DNA of 47,569 nt from UMGS172 sp045637775 (GCA_045637775.1 JAZUAC010000001.1:1-47569), one strand, 5' to 3'; shown: positions 33,112 to 40,573, counted from the stretch's first letter. Notes: generated from the letters alone by a model not told the origin. Numbers and translations are program-made.

Positions 33112-34083
33112 ATGTCTAAAGTTACAACTATCGGTGTTTTGACAAGCGGTGGCGATGCTCCCGGTATGAACGCTGCAATCCGTGCAGTTGTCAGAACCGC
33201 TTTGTCAATGGGTATTAAGTGCTACGGTATCCGCCGTGGATATAATGGTCTTATCGAGGGTGATGTTTTCGAGATGTCCGTTCGCGATGTTTCGGATATC
33301 ATTCACCGTGGTGGTACCTATCTTTTCTCGGCTCGTAGCCCCATGTTTAAGACCGAAGAGGGTATGCAGGCTGCAATGGACACCTGCAAGAAGTACGGTA
33401 TTAACGGTATCGTTGTTATCGGCGGTGACGGTTCTTTCCGCGGCGCTCGTGACCTTTCTTTGAGAGGTGTTCCTTGCGTTGGCATTCCCGGAACTATTGA
33501 TAACGACATCAGCTCGACCGAGTATACCATCGGCTTTGATACCGCTATGAATACTGCTGTGGAAATGGTTGACCGCCTTCGTGATACCACTCAATCTCAC
33601 GAGCGTTGCTCGGTTGTTGAGGTTATGGGTCGTCATGCAGGCTGGCTTGCTTTGGAGACCGGTATTGCTGTTGGTGCAACTGCAATTCTTGTGCCCGAAA
33701 TTCCCTTTGATATCGAGAAGGATATTATTGCCAAGATTAACAAGACCCAGCAGACCGGCAAAAAGCATTTCATCATTGTTGTTGCCGAGGGTGTTGGTGA
33801 GGTTTCCAAGATTGCTAAAGAGATCGAGGAAAAGACCGGTATCGAGTCCCGTGCAACCATTCTCGGACATGTTCAGCGTGGCGGTAGCCCCACAGTGCGT
33901 GACCGTGAGATGGCAAGTATTATGGGTCACTATGCCACAAATCTTTTGAGCAAGGGTATCGGCAACCGTGTTGTTGCTTACCGTAAGGGCGAAATTGTCG
34001 ATTACGATATTTTCGAGGCACTCAGCATGACCAAGCCCTTCAATGTTGAGAAATACGAAACCGCAAATACAATTTCGATTTAA
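33112..34083 (+). CDS. pfkA: ATP-dependent 6-phosphofructokinase
   Basis: PfkA makes fructose-1,6-bisphosphate, the committed step of glycolysis. I start at ATG 33112 (323 residues), which gives the family start KVTTIGVLTSGGDAPGMNAA. An in-frame GTG at 33100 lies upstream without a better ribosome site. IGGDGSFRGA has Gly where PPi-dependent enzymes have Asp, so ATP is the expected donor. PGTIDNDI contains the catalytic Asp, MGRHAGWLAL is close to the family MGR motif, and HVQRGGSP is the substrate-binding loop. It has its own promoter and terminator. The codons are strongly biased to common ones, as expected for a highly expressed glycolytic gene. Confidence 0.96.
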   Translation: MSKVTTIGVLTSGGDAPGMNAAIRAVVRTALSMGIKCYGIRRGYNGLIEGDVFEMSVRDVSDIIHRGGTYLFSARSPMFKTEEGMQAAMDTCKKYGINGIVVIGGDGSFRGARDLSLRGVPCVGIPGTIDNDISSTEYTIGFDTAMNTAVEMVDRLRDTTQSHERCSVVEVMGRHAGWLALETGIAVGATAILVPEIPFDIEKDIIAKINKTQQTGKKHFIIVVAEGVGEVSKIAKEIEEKTGIESRATILGHVQRGGSPTVRDREMASIMGHYATNLLSKGIGNRVVAYRKGEIVDYDIFEALSMTKPFNVEKYETANTISI

Positions 34084-34102
34084 AGCTTGATTATTGACTT
34101 TT

Positions 34103-34133
34103 AACTGCTCTGTATTCACAGGGCAGTTTTTTA
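34103..34133 (+). terminator. Terminator of pfkA
   Basis: AACTGC.CTGT pairs with ACAG.GCAGTT and is followed by TTTTTTATTT. Confidence 0.85.
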
Positions 34134-34161
34134 TTTGTTCAGACGTTACAAATATTAACAT

Positions 34162-34190
34162 TTGACATATTGCCGGAAATGTAGTAAAAT
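34162..34190 (+). promoter_or_regulatory. Promoter of the E2-fold protein gene
   Basis: TTGACA (34162-34167) and TAAAAT (34185-34190) are 17 bases apart. Confidence 0.75.
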
Positions 34191-34211
34191 TCACATAATG
34201 GGGTGTTTTGA

Positions 34212-35084
34212 ATGAGAAGAGATGGTAAAAAAGTAAAGGTGGAAAGTGTTGAATATGCACTGACCCCGCATATTATGCCTGAGCGTAACGATTCGCTCAA
34301 TTTTATTGAGGTTGATATTCCTTATCGACCCATTCAGGATTATCTTAATGCAAGACGTAAAGAGGGTAAGCGATACAGTCATCTTTCGGTTATAGTTGCG
34401 GCCTATGTCCGAGTAATCGGTGAGTTTCCTCAAATGAACCGTTTTATCGTTAACAAAAAGGTTTATGCCCGAAACGAGCTTAATGTCGGCATGGTTGTCC
34501 TTAAAGCAGGACAAATGGATAACGGAACAATGTCCAAGGTTAACTTCGATCCGGCTGACACGATCGATGATGTTAACCGCAAAATGACTGAATACATAGA
34601 AGCCAACCGTGGTGAGGGTGACAACAGCACCGATAAGCTGGCTAAAACCTTGCTTAAAATTCCCGGCTTGTTGAGATTCGGCGTTAACACTTTAAAATGG
34701 CTGGATAGACGCGGTTGGTTGCCAAGGGCAATTATTGATGCAAGCCCTTTCCACGCAACTATGTCTATCACTAATCTTGCAAGTATCAGAACTAAACATG
34801 TGTTCCATCATATTTACAACTTTGGTACAACGGGTGTATTCATCGCTATGGGCAATACCCGTGAGGTGCCTAAACGCAATATAGATGGAGAGGTGTCGTT
34901 TGAAAAGTGTATTCCGCTTGGCATTGTTATGGATGAACGAATTTGTTCGGGAAGCTATTTTGCTTTAGCTTTCAGAAAATTCTCAAAGTACCTTGCCAAC
35001 CCTGAGTTGCTTGAACAAAAACCCGACCCCGAAAAGGTTGTCAAGGAAACAAGATACAGAAAAGATAAATATCCCGAAGGATAA
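34212..35084 (+). CDS. Stand-alone 2-oxoacid dehydrogenase acyltransferase (E2 catalytic fold) protein with a degenerate active site
   Basis: The 290-residue protein resembles the catalytic core of E2 acyltransferases and chloramphenicol acetyltransferase (SHLSVIVAAYVRVIGEFPQMNRF, NVGMVVL, then SPFHATMSITNLASI and FGTTGVFIAMG). There is no lipoyl domain, no peripheral-subunit-binding domain and no E1 or E3 gene nearby. The C-terminal position of the family motif HRxxxDG reads DERICSGSYFALAF, so both the catalytic His (to Glu) and the Asp (to Ser) appear lost. It may be a non-enzymatic or altered member. GGGG(T) lies before ATG 34212, and the gene has its own promoter and terminator. A function cannot be assigned. 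Confidence 0.72.
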   Translation: MRRDGKKVKVESVEYALTPHIMPERNDSLNFIEVDIPYRPIQDYLNARRKEGKRYSHLSVIVAAYVRVIGEFPQMNRFIVNKKVYARNELNVGMVVLKAGQMDNGTMSKVNFDPADTIDDVNRKMTEYIEANRGEGDNSTDKLAKTLLKIPGLLRFGVNTLKWLDRRGWLPRAIIDASPFHATMSITNLASIRTKHVFHHIYNFGTTGVFIAMGNTREVPKRNIDGEVSFEKCIPLGIVMDERICSGSYFALAFRKFSKYLANPELLEQKPDPEKVVKETRYRKDKYPEG

Positions 35085-35120
35085 AAGAAGCCACCATCCA
35101 AAATGGATGGTGGCTTCTTT
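35084..35120. terminator. Terminator after the E2-fold gene
   Basis: AAAGAAGCCACCATCC pairs with GGATGGTGGCTTCTTT. It is symmetric and lies directly beside the distal copy of the tRNA-Arg 3' end. Confidence 0.88.
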
Positions 35121-35265
35121 GGCGTCCTCGGCGGGATACGGTGCGCTCTCTGCTTAGTCGAAGGCTCCGAGCCTTAACGACAAAGCATTCGTGCTGCCGA
35201 CTACATCGCATGAAATACTATCGCGTATTTCATACGATTTCGACGAACGGTGGATTCTCACCCGC
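35118..35265. repeat. Structured tRNA-associated element, copy 1, with duplicated tRNA-Arg 3' end
   Basis: Positions 35118-35137 repeat exactly 20 bases of 35307-35326, which is the T-arm/acceptor/CCA end of the neighbouring tRNA-Arg gene. The stretch to 35265 holds hairpins AAGGCTC/GAGCCTT (about 35163-35176) and ATGAAATAC/GTATTTCAT (about 35210-35233). It ends in GGATTCTCACCCGC, a degenerate T-arm-like sequence. No gene is present. The same plan is seen beside tmRNA at 38690-38832. Confidence 0.6.
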
Positions 35266-35272
35266 TAAAGCG

Positions 35273-35309
35273 AAAACAGACCTCAATCGAAAGATTGAGG
35301 TCTGTTTTT
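35273..35309. terminator. Terminator of the tRNA-Arg gene
   Basis: AAAACAGACCTCAATC pairs with GATTGAGGTCTGTTTT around GAAA. On the minus strand it directly follows the CCA end of the tRNA. Confidence 0.88.
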
Positions 35310-35385
35310 GGCGTCCTCGGCGGGATTCGAACCCACGGCCTTTCGCTTAGGAGGCGAACGCTCTATCCAGCTGAGCTACGAAGAC
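35309..35385 (-). tRNA. tRNA-Arg (anticodon CCU), CCA encoded
   Basis: On the minus strand the 77 bases fold as a cloverleaf. The acceptor GTCTTCG pairs with CGAGGAC (one G-U), and the D-arm is GCTC...GAGC. The anticodon stem TTCGC/GCGAA has the loop CTCCTAA, giving anticodon CCT. The T-arm is GTGGG-TTCGAAT-CCCGC. The discriminator is G and CCA is encoded at 35311-35309. It reads the rare AGG codon. Confidence 0.95.
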
Positions 35386-35452
35386 AAATGATACGCCTAA
35401 TAATATACATTATTTCAAACTGTTTGTCAATGGTTTTGTGATATATAAGTAA

Positions 35453-35479
35453 GCGGGAATAGGCCTGACCTATTCCCAC
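35453..35479 (-). terminator. Weak hairpin after the membrane phosphoesterase gene
   Basis: GGGAATAGG and CCTATTCCC form a 9-bp stem with a 5-base loop just after the stop codon. The T tail is poor. Confidence 0.5.
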
Positions 35480-35494
35480 TGTGATTTGCAGATA

Positions 35495-36601
35495 TTATTT
35501 TGCTTTAAGCTCGACTACAACATATTCGCTGACACCTTGGGTGCGGATAGGGAAGCCCCAACCTGCAAAGCCCGAGGACACAATAACGGTGGTATCATCG
35601 GTTTTATATTCACCGTAAACATATCCGTGATATAGGAATGTCAAAAAGCCGAGCGGTAAAATTTGTCCGCCATGGGTGTGCCCCGAGAGTTGCAGGTCAG
35701 CACCTATTTTTTTATTGCTTTCAACATTGTTAGGTTGGTGGTCGGCAACCAATATGAATCTGCTGTCGTCAATACCCTCCGACAGCTTGTCGGCAGATAA
35801 TCGGTCATCCTTCGAGCCAAGATCCTCACGACCAACCAGTAAAAGGTCATTGCCTATGGTAACGGTATCTTCACAAAGTAGCTTTATTCCGTTTTTGCCA
35901 AGGGTATCGGTCAGTTCCCATTCCGAATATTCAGGTTCATTTGTGTAACGCTGACGGTCATGGTTACCGTAAACATAATATGTACCGTAAGCACTGTTCA
36001 GGTTGCCGAGTATCTCAAACGCTTTATACATTTGAGCCTTGTCGGTGCCTTCTTCAATAATGTCACCGCCCAAAATAACAAGGTCGGGATTAAGCTTGTT
36101 TATCTCATTGACCGTTTCTTTCAATGTTTCGGCATCATGGATTGTGCCGAAATGAGTGTCCGAAATAAAAACTACACGGTAATCGGTCGATAACTTATCA
36201 GAGGTTACGGTATATGATGTTTGATGAATAGTGTTCATGTTGAAATATCCGTAGGTGAATAGTATTGCGACTATCAAAATCGGTACAATACCGCTTTTAT
36301 AAACCTTGCGCATAAATCCGTAAGGCTTTGAACCATTGTGCTTTTTGAAACACAGACGGAAGACAACCTTGCAAAGCTCACCCAAACCGCACAAGAATAA
36401 AAGGTGTAGTAAAACTAACAGAATTAAGTGGTAAAAAAGGCTTAAAACCGTAACAACGGTTGCGATAGCGCCACGGATGATTTTTAGTTTTAAGGTCTTG
36501 ATGTCAACCTTAAAAGCCGAAAAGTATTTACCGCTCAACCAATAAACGCCAAAGCCATAGGCAATAATAACGGCGGCTAATAATATTACCAAATCAATCA
36601 A
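35495..36601 (-). CDS. Membrane-anchored calcineurin-like metallophosphoesterase (YkuE/YaeI-like)
   Basis: The 368-residue protein has three or four hydrophobic helices in its first 135 residues (IDLVILLAAVIIAYGFGVYW, then GAIATVVTVLSLFYHLILLV and IVPILIVAILFTYGYF). A catalytic domain follows, probably outside the membrane. All metal motifs are intact: FISDTHFG (DxH), VILGGDIIE (GD), YVYGNHDR (GNHD), LVADHQP and LSGHTHGGQILP (GHTH). Relatives such as YaeI and YkuE act on lipid-linked phosphates (UDP-diacylglucosamine or UDP-linked precursors). By contrast with the soluble phosphoesterase at 11532, nothing in the active site is missing. CTTTAAAGGAG-like bases precede the ATG. Confidence 0.88.
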   Translation of the reverse strand: MIDLVILLAAVIIAYGFGVYWLSGKYFSAFKVDIKTLKLKIIRGAIATVVTVLSLFYHLILLVLLHLLFLCGLGELCKVVFRLCFKKHNGSKPYGFMRKVYKSGIVPILIVAILFTYGYFNMNTIHQTSYTVTSDKLSTDYRVVFISDTHFGTIHDAETLKETVNEINKLNPDLVILGGDIIEEGTDKAQMYKAFEILGNLNSAYGTYYVYGNHDRQRYTNEPEYSEWELTDTLGKNGIKLLCEDTVTIGNDLLLVGREDLGSKDDRLSADKLSEGIDDSRFILVADHQPNNVESNKKIGADLQLSGHTHGGQILPLGFLTFLYHGYVYGEYKTDDTTVIVSSGFAGWGFPIRTQGVSEYVVVELKAK

Positions 36602-36868
36602 CTCCTTTAAGTGTTGTGTCTTTGTGTTAAGTTCGTGTAGAGTTTATTTCGACTTGTGGAAAAATTACATATATTTCAAGTCTAACATAACAACAAAAAG
36701 TTTCATAGGGTTAATATAACATTTTTTACACTCTTTTTCAAGTTATACATGAAAAACATACTGATATATTGAAAACCAGGCCATTTTATTATTATAACAC
36801 AAATTTCTATAACAAACTGTGAACACTGTGACTTATTGATTTTGGACTATTTTGTCGAACAATACCAC
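36602..36868. other. AT-rich gene-free region between divergent genes
   Basis: No gene is seen. On the minus strand TATAAT (36796-36791) may be a -10 box for the phosphoesterase gene, but no good -35 is present. CTGTGA occurs twice 9 bases apart (36817 and 36826), and a role as operator is possible but unsupported. Confidence 0.45.
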
Positions 36869-36897
36869 TTGACCGTAAGTGTTTGTTGTGGTATAAT
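36869..36897 (+). promoter_or_regulatory. Promoter of smpB
   Basis: TTGACC (36869-36874) and TATAAT (36892-36897) are 17 bases apart, about 30 bases before the smpB start. Confidence 0.8.
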
Positions 36898-36925
36898 CAT
36901 AGTCCCATCAAGATAGGAAAGGCAG

Positions 36926-37399
36926 GTGTCAGCATTGGCAGATAATCTTAAAACAATTGCAACCAACAAAAAAGCATTTCATGATTATTTTGTTGAGGAA
37001 AGTATGGAATGCGGTATCGAGCTGTGCGGCACCGAGGTTAAGTCTATCCGTCGTGGCGGTGTAAACCTCAAAGACTCGTGGTGCGATATTGATGCGGGCG
37101 AGGTCTTTGTAAAAGGTATGCACATTAGTCCCTATGAGAAGGGCAATATCTTCAATCGTGAGCCTACAAGGGTCAGAAAACTGCTTTTACACAAAAAGGA
37201 TATTAACCGTCTTTTTGGTGTCATCAAGCAAACGGGTCTTACATTGATTCCGTTGTCACTTTATTTTAAAGGCTCACTCGTTAAGGTTCAGCTTGGCGTT
37301 TGCCGTGGTAAAAAGCTTTACGATAAGCGTGCCGATATGGCTAAAAAATCGGCCGAACGCACTATTGAACGTGAGATGAAGGAAAGGAATAGGGAATAG
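36926..37399 (+). CDS. smpB: SsrA-binding protein SmpB
   Basis: SmpB binds tmRNA and brings it to stalled ribosomes for trans-translation. The 157 residues match the family: KTIATNKKAFHDYFVEESMECGI, then ELCGTEVKSIRRGGVNLKDS, HISPYEKGNIFN and a basic tail YDKRADMAKKSAERTIEREM that becomes helical in the ribosomal A site. The start is GTG 36926; TTG 36935, with AGGTG 6 bases upstream, is an equally good choice and gives the family start MADNLK. The tmRNA gene lies about 900 bases downstream on the same strand, the usual linkage, with one esterase gene between. Confidence 0.95.
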   Translation: MSALADNLKTIATNKKAFHDYFVEESMECGIELCGTEVKSIRRGGVNLKDSWCDIDAGEVFVKGMHISPYEKGNIFNREPTRVRKLLLHKKDINRLFGVIKQTGLTLIPLSLYFKGSLVKVQLGVCRGKKLYDKRADMAKKSAERTIEREMKERNRE

Positions 37400-37401
37400 G
37401 T

Positions 37402-38238
37402 ATGATTTTTGAAACAATACATTTGAAAGAGCTTTATCCCGAAATCGACCGCAACGGTGCCGACCCAACACTTGAAATAATGGTGCAGGAGACTCACCGA
37501 GCAAATGCAAACGGTAAGAAAGCACCGTCGGTGCTTATCTGTCCCGGTGGCGGATACGGTATAACCTGGCCGGGCGAGGGTCAGCCTGTGGCATTTGACT
37601 ATCTGGCGGCAGGGTGTAACTGCTTTGTTCTGCATTATTCGGTCAAGCCTCATGTTTTTCCGCAAGCTATAATCGAAATTGCCTGTGCAGTTGATTATAT
37701 TATTTCAAAATCGGAAGAATACCGTGCTGATCCCGAAAAAATCGCAATTATGGGATTTTCGGCAGGCGGTCACGCAGCGGCAAGCTATTGTACCTTGCGT
37801 CGCGACCCCGAGGTGCTGAAAATCATACCCGAACCCAAAGGCGTAAATGCGGCTATACTGTGTTACCCTGTTATTTCGGCCGAAATGCCTACACACAAAG
37901 GCTCATTCCAAAATCTCACGGGTAAAGAAGAAATTTCTGCCGAGGATATTGAGCATTTTTCTTTGGAAAAGCATGTTGACCCCGAAATTACTCCGCAGAC
38001 ATTTTTGTGGGCGGCCTCTGATGACGGTTCGGTCAATCCCGTGAACAGTCTCAAATATGCGGCGGCTTTGGGCGAGAAGAAAATACCCTATGAGTTGCAT
38101 ATTTTCCCAAAAGGCGGACACGGTATAAGTAGTTGCCGATTGGGTTTGGTTCCCAATTCGGACAGTATCATCATGAAGCATAACAATGCTTGGTGCGGTT
38201 TAGCGGTAAACTGGCTCAAAATGGTGTTTGATTTTTAA
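37402..38238 (+). CDS. Alpha/beta-hydrolase, acetyl (xylan) esterase-like
   Basis: The 278 residues form an alpha/beta-hydrolase with no signal peptide. The oxyanion strand is ICPGGGYGITWPGEG, the nucleophile Ser is in IMGFSAGGHAAASY (about 118), the Asp is in LWAASDDGSV (about 202) and the His is in FPKGGHGIS (about 236). This is the pattern of BD-FAE and acetylxylan-esterase-like enzymes that remove acetyl groups from oligosaccharides inside the cell. It starts 2 bases after smpB, with AGGAAAGGAATAGGG across the junction, so it is co-transcribed. The substrate is inferred from the family only. Confidence 0.82.
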   Translation: MIFETIHLKELYPEIDRNGADPTLEIMVQETHRANANGKKAPSVLICPGGGYGITWPGEGQPVAFDYLAAGCNCFVLHYSVKPHVFPQAIIEIACAVDYIISKSEEYRADPEKIAIMGFSAGGHAAASYCTLRRDPEVLKIIPEPKGVNAAILCYPVISAEMPTHKGSFQNLTGKEEISAEDIEHFSLEKHVDPEITPQTFLWAASDDGSVNPVNSLKYAAALGEKKIPYELHIFPKGGHGISSCRLGLVPNSDSIIMKHNNAWCGLAVNWLKMVFDF

Positions 38239-38251
38239 TTTAGCCAATAAG

Positions 38252-38279
38252 GTAGGGAGCGACGGCCTCGTCGCTCCGC
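38252..38279. repeat. Small intergenic palindrome before tmRNA
   Basis: GGAGCGACG (38256-38264) pairs with CGTCGCTCC (38269-38277). The element begins with GTAGGG, like the palindrome at 26739. It may terminate the esterase transcript, although there is no T-run. Confidence 0.55.
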
Positions 38280-38292
38280 AACCTTGATATTT

Positions 38293-38638
38293 GGGGATGT
38301 AAAGGTTTCGACAGGGATCTTGAACTGCGATAAGCATGCAGCGTTACGGGAACGCTTTGAAAACCGAATTTTTAAAAATAACTGACAAAAATACAGTTGC
38401 TTTTGCAGCTTAATTAAGCTGCCGTTCTGCCCAAAAGTACCGCGGTTTGGGTAAGAGCGTCGATTAGCGGTGAACGTGAACAGTTGTGTTCCTCGGCACT
38501 GTCACGGAGAGAGGATACCAAGCATTAAAGCCTGTTTGTCGGCGTTAGTGTGAGGGAATCTCAATCGACAAAATAAGCATGTAGAAAGTTGCAGGAATAG
38601 GTTTTTGGACGCGGGTTCGATTCCCGCCATCTCCACCA
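38293..38638 (+). ncRNA. ssrA: Transfer-messenger RNA (tmRNA)
   Basis: The 5' end GGGGATGTAAAGGTTTCGAC is typical of tmRNA. GGGGATG (38293-38299) pairs with CATCTCC (38628-38634), the T-arm is GGGTTCGATTCCC, and CCA is encoded at 38636-38638. The tag reading frame ends TDKNTVAFAA and then TAA TTAA near 38414, a normal hydrophobic AA-ending degradation tag. The resume codon is not certain. Several pseudoknot-forming hairpins follow. It tags proteins on stalled ribosomes together with SmpB. Confidence 0.95.
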
Positions 38639-38686
38639 AAAAGACAGAAAGCACGGCCAACGGCTGTGATTTCTGTCTTTTTTTTA
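38639..38686 (+). terminator. Terminator of tmRNA
   Basis: AAAAGACAGAAA pairs with TTTCTGTCTTTT and an inner CAC.GCC/GGC.GTG stem. A run of eight T follows. Confidence 0.9.
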
Positions 38687-38689
38687 TAA

Positions 38690-38832
38690 AGAAATGGTGG
38701 GAATCGAACAAGGAGGGAGAAAGCCAATGGCTTTCGGAAGAAAACAGTCCGGTGGACTGTTTTCGCCGACGTGGCAACGAGCGAAAGCGAGGCGATAGGC
38801 ACGGTAGTGCCGGAAAATTCCCGCCATCTCCA
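38690..38832. repeat. Structured tRNA-associated element, copy 2, with duplicated tmRNA 3' end
   Basis: Positions 38817-38832 repeat exactly 16 bases of the tmRNA 3' end (38620-38635). The left end (38690-38709, AATGGTGGGAATCGAAC) is an inverted, slightly diverged copy of the same T-arm, so the element has inverted-repeat ends. Inside are hairpins GAAAGCC/GGCTTTC, AAACAGTCC/GGACTGTTT and GGCAC/GTGCC. No gene is present. It has the same plan as the element at 35118-35265. Confidence 0.6.
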
Positions 38833-38972
38833 TTCAAAAGCGCCCCAGTCTTTATAAATTCCTTTTTTGTAATTTTATTGTCTTATTTGTGTAAGGTTTA
38901 CATAATACAGTGCGAAAAACTGTGTATCTCAACGATTTTTGTGCCGTTTTATATTGATTTTATAAATTTTTG
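38833..38972. other. AT-rich gene-free stretch before rsmD
   Basis: I see no gene, hairpin or repeat of note here. It lies between the tRNA-associated element and the rsmD promoter. Confidence 0.5.
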
Positions 38973-39002
38973 TTGACAAAACCTATGGTTTGGTGTGATA
39001 AT
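38973..39002 (+). promoter_or_regulatory. Promoter of the rsmD-coaD run
   Basis: TTGACA (38973-38978) and GATAAT (38997-39002) are 18 bases apart, about 40 bases before rsmD. Confidence 0.65.
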
Positions 39003-39043
39003 ATAAATAAGCAAAACTATGCACATTTCTAAAAGGATGTTTT

Positions 39044-39592
39044 ATGAGAGTTATTACCGGAATTGCAAGAGGTATGCGACTTGAGACCTTGGAGGGTATG
39101 GATGTCAGACCAACCTCGGAAAAGGTTAAAGAGGCTATCTTCAGCGTTATAAATTTTGATATTGAGGGCAGACGTATACTCGATCTGTTTGCAGGCTCAG
39201 GTCAGCTTGGTATCGAGGCTTTGAGTCGCGGCGCCGAAAAATGTGTTTTTACCGATGCCTCGCAAAACTCGATTGAGGTCATTAAGCGCAATGTCAAGAA
39301 AACGGGCTTTGAAAAACTGTCGGTTATTTGCCGCACCGATTATGCCTCGTTTTTGAGAGGAACCAAAGAAACCTTTGATATTGCTTTTATTGACCCACCT
39401 TATGCCGAGGGTATGACGGTCAATGCATTAGAGCTGGCTGCAAAGATTATGAGTGACTTCGGTATTATTATCGTTGAGCATCCGTCGGATGTTTCATTGC
39501 CTGAAGAAACCAATGGCTTTACTGTTTACCGCACTTATAAGTACGGCAAGCTAGTGAACGTCACTATTTATAAAAAGATTATGGAAGGTTGA
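39044..39592 (+). CDS. rsmD: 16S rRNA (guanine-966-N2)-methyltransferase RsmD
   Basis: RsmD methylates G966 of 16S rRNA in the 30S subunit, using S-adenosylmethionine. The 182 residues show the family start MRVITGIARGMRLETLEG, VRPTSEKVKEAIFS, the SAM-binding ILDLFAGSGQLGIEALSRGA and the catalytic IAFIDPPYAEG (DPPY). ATG follows AAAAGGATG. It precedes coaD by 4 bases, the common rsmD-coaD pair. Confidence 0.95.
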   Translation: MRVITGIARGMRLETLEGMDVRPTSEKVKEAIFSVINFDIEGRRILDLFAGSGQLGIEALSRGAEKCVFTDASQNSIEVIKRNVKKTGFEKLSVICRTDYASFLRGTKETFDIAFIDPPYAEGMTVNALELAAKIMSDFGIIIVEHPSDVSLPEETNGFTVYRTYKYGKLVNVTIYKKIMEG

Positions 39593-39596
39593 TAAA

Positions 39597-40091
39597 ATGG
39601 ATCAGATAACTGCGGTTTGTCCGGGTAGCTTTGATCCCGTAACGGTCGGTCACCTTGATATTATTCGGCGTGCCGCCGGTATGTTCGCCAAGGTCATTGT
39701 TGTCGTTGCCACTAATTCCTCTAAAAAGCCTTCATTCACGGCCGAGGAACGCATGGAAATGATAAGAATTGCCACCGCTGATATACCTAATGTCACCGTC
39801 GATTGTTATGACGGTCTGCTTGCTGACTATGCTAAAGAGGTCAATGCAGGTGCTATTGTTAAGGGTCTTCGCGCTATGTCGGATTTCGAATATGAATTTC
39901 AGATGGCGCTGACTAATAAAAAACTTAATCCCGATGTTGAAACGGTCTTTTTAACTACGCAGGCACAGAATATGTACTTGAGTTCAAGTATGGTTAAGGA
40001 AATCGGTCGCATGGGAGGGGATATCAGGGATTTTGTCCCTGAGGTTATCCATGATACTATTTTAAAAAGAATTCAAACCGAAAGGAAGTAG
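39597..40091 (+). CDS. coaD: Phosphopantetheine adenylyltransferase
   Basis: CoaD makes dephospho-CoA from 4'-phosphopantetheine and ATP. The 164 residues carry the nucleotidyltransferase motifs VCPGSFDPVTVGHLDIIRRA (T/HxGH form with His), the Lys in NSSKKPSFTAEERMEM, and the C-terminal YLSSSMVKEIGRMGGDI, close to the family ISSSxVKE. It starts with ATG, with GGAAGG at the rsmD end as its ribosome site. The next gene begins 5 bases later. Confidence 0.96.
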   Translation: MDQITAVCPGSFDPVTVGHLDIIRRAAGMFAKVIVVVATNSSKKPSFTAEERMEMIRIATADIPNVTVDCYDGLLADYAKEVNAGAIVKGLRAMSDFEYEFQMALTNKKLNPDVETVFLTTQAQNMYLSSSMVKEIGRMGGDIRDFVPEVIHDTILKRIQTERK

Positions 40092-40096
40092 AAGTT

Positions 40097-40573
40097 ATGA
40101 ATATGGATGATTTGATGGAACAGTTGGACGAGGTGCTGGACAGTGGCTTTAAAATGCCCGGTAAGCGTGTTGTTATTGATGTTGAAAAGGTAAGAGCTAT
40201 CATTGATGATATGCGTATGACTATGCCTACTGAGATTAAGCAGGCAAAGGGCATCGTTGCCGACCGTGCCGATATTATCAACAACGCCAAGCGCGAGGCT
40301 GACAGTATTGTTCGCGTTGCCGAGGAAAGAGCCAAGGCGATGGTAGCACAGGAGGAGATCACCAAGCTTGCACAGGCTAAAGCAGGTGAGGTCCTTGCCG
40401 CCGCACAGAAGAAGAGTCGTGAGATGAGAAAGGCTGCACAGGATTTCGTTGACGATCTTATGCTTCGTGCCGACGAAATGCTTTCTGCCAATCTGACTGA
40501 AATTAAGAAGACCAGAGCCGCTTTGCGTCAGCAGATTCCTCAGGCTTCGGGAAACAATGGTATTAAAGAGTAA
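40097..40573 (+). CDS. SepIVA/DivIVA-like coiled-coil protein of the coaD locus
   Basis: The 158-residue protein is almost all helix. It begins MDDLMEQLDEVLDSGFKMPG and VVIDVEKVRAIIDDMRMTMP, then runs as a long Ala/Glu/Lys-rich coiled coil (about 50-145) with the repeated pattern NNAKREADSIVRVAEERAKA. This layout matches a conserved family found after coaD in Gram-positive bacteria, to which mycobacterial SepIVA belongs. That protein helps elongation and septation. The similarity to ATP synthase b subunits is from the coiled coil only. ATG 40097 has GGAAG 8 bases upstream, and ATG 40103 is an alternative. A strong terminator follows. Confidence 0.72.
   Translation: MNMDDLMEQLDEVLDSGFKMPGKRVVIDVEKVRAIIDDMRMTMPTEIKQAKGIVADRADIINNAKREADSIVRVAEERAKAMVAQEEITKLAQAKAGEVLAAAQKKSREMRKAAQDFVDDLMLRADEMLSANLTEIKKTRAALRQQIPQASGNNGIKE

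Noticed and set aside
33205..34260. 351-codon open frame antisense to pfkA
   Set aside because: It is the mirror of a strongly codon-biased glycolytic gene, with no ribosome site and a composition unlike a real protein.
35141..35441. Open frames across the tRNA-Arg region reading GGIRTHG- or RRDSNPRP-like peptides
   Set aside because: They are translations of the antisense T-arm of the tRNA and of the repeat beside it. Such peptides are a well-known annotation artefact.
38502..38976. Open frames across the tmRNA 3' end and the following element, on both strands
   Set aside because: They cover a structural RNA and hairpins, have no ribosome site, and read the same GGNRTR/AGIEPAS-type artefact peptides.
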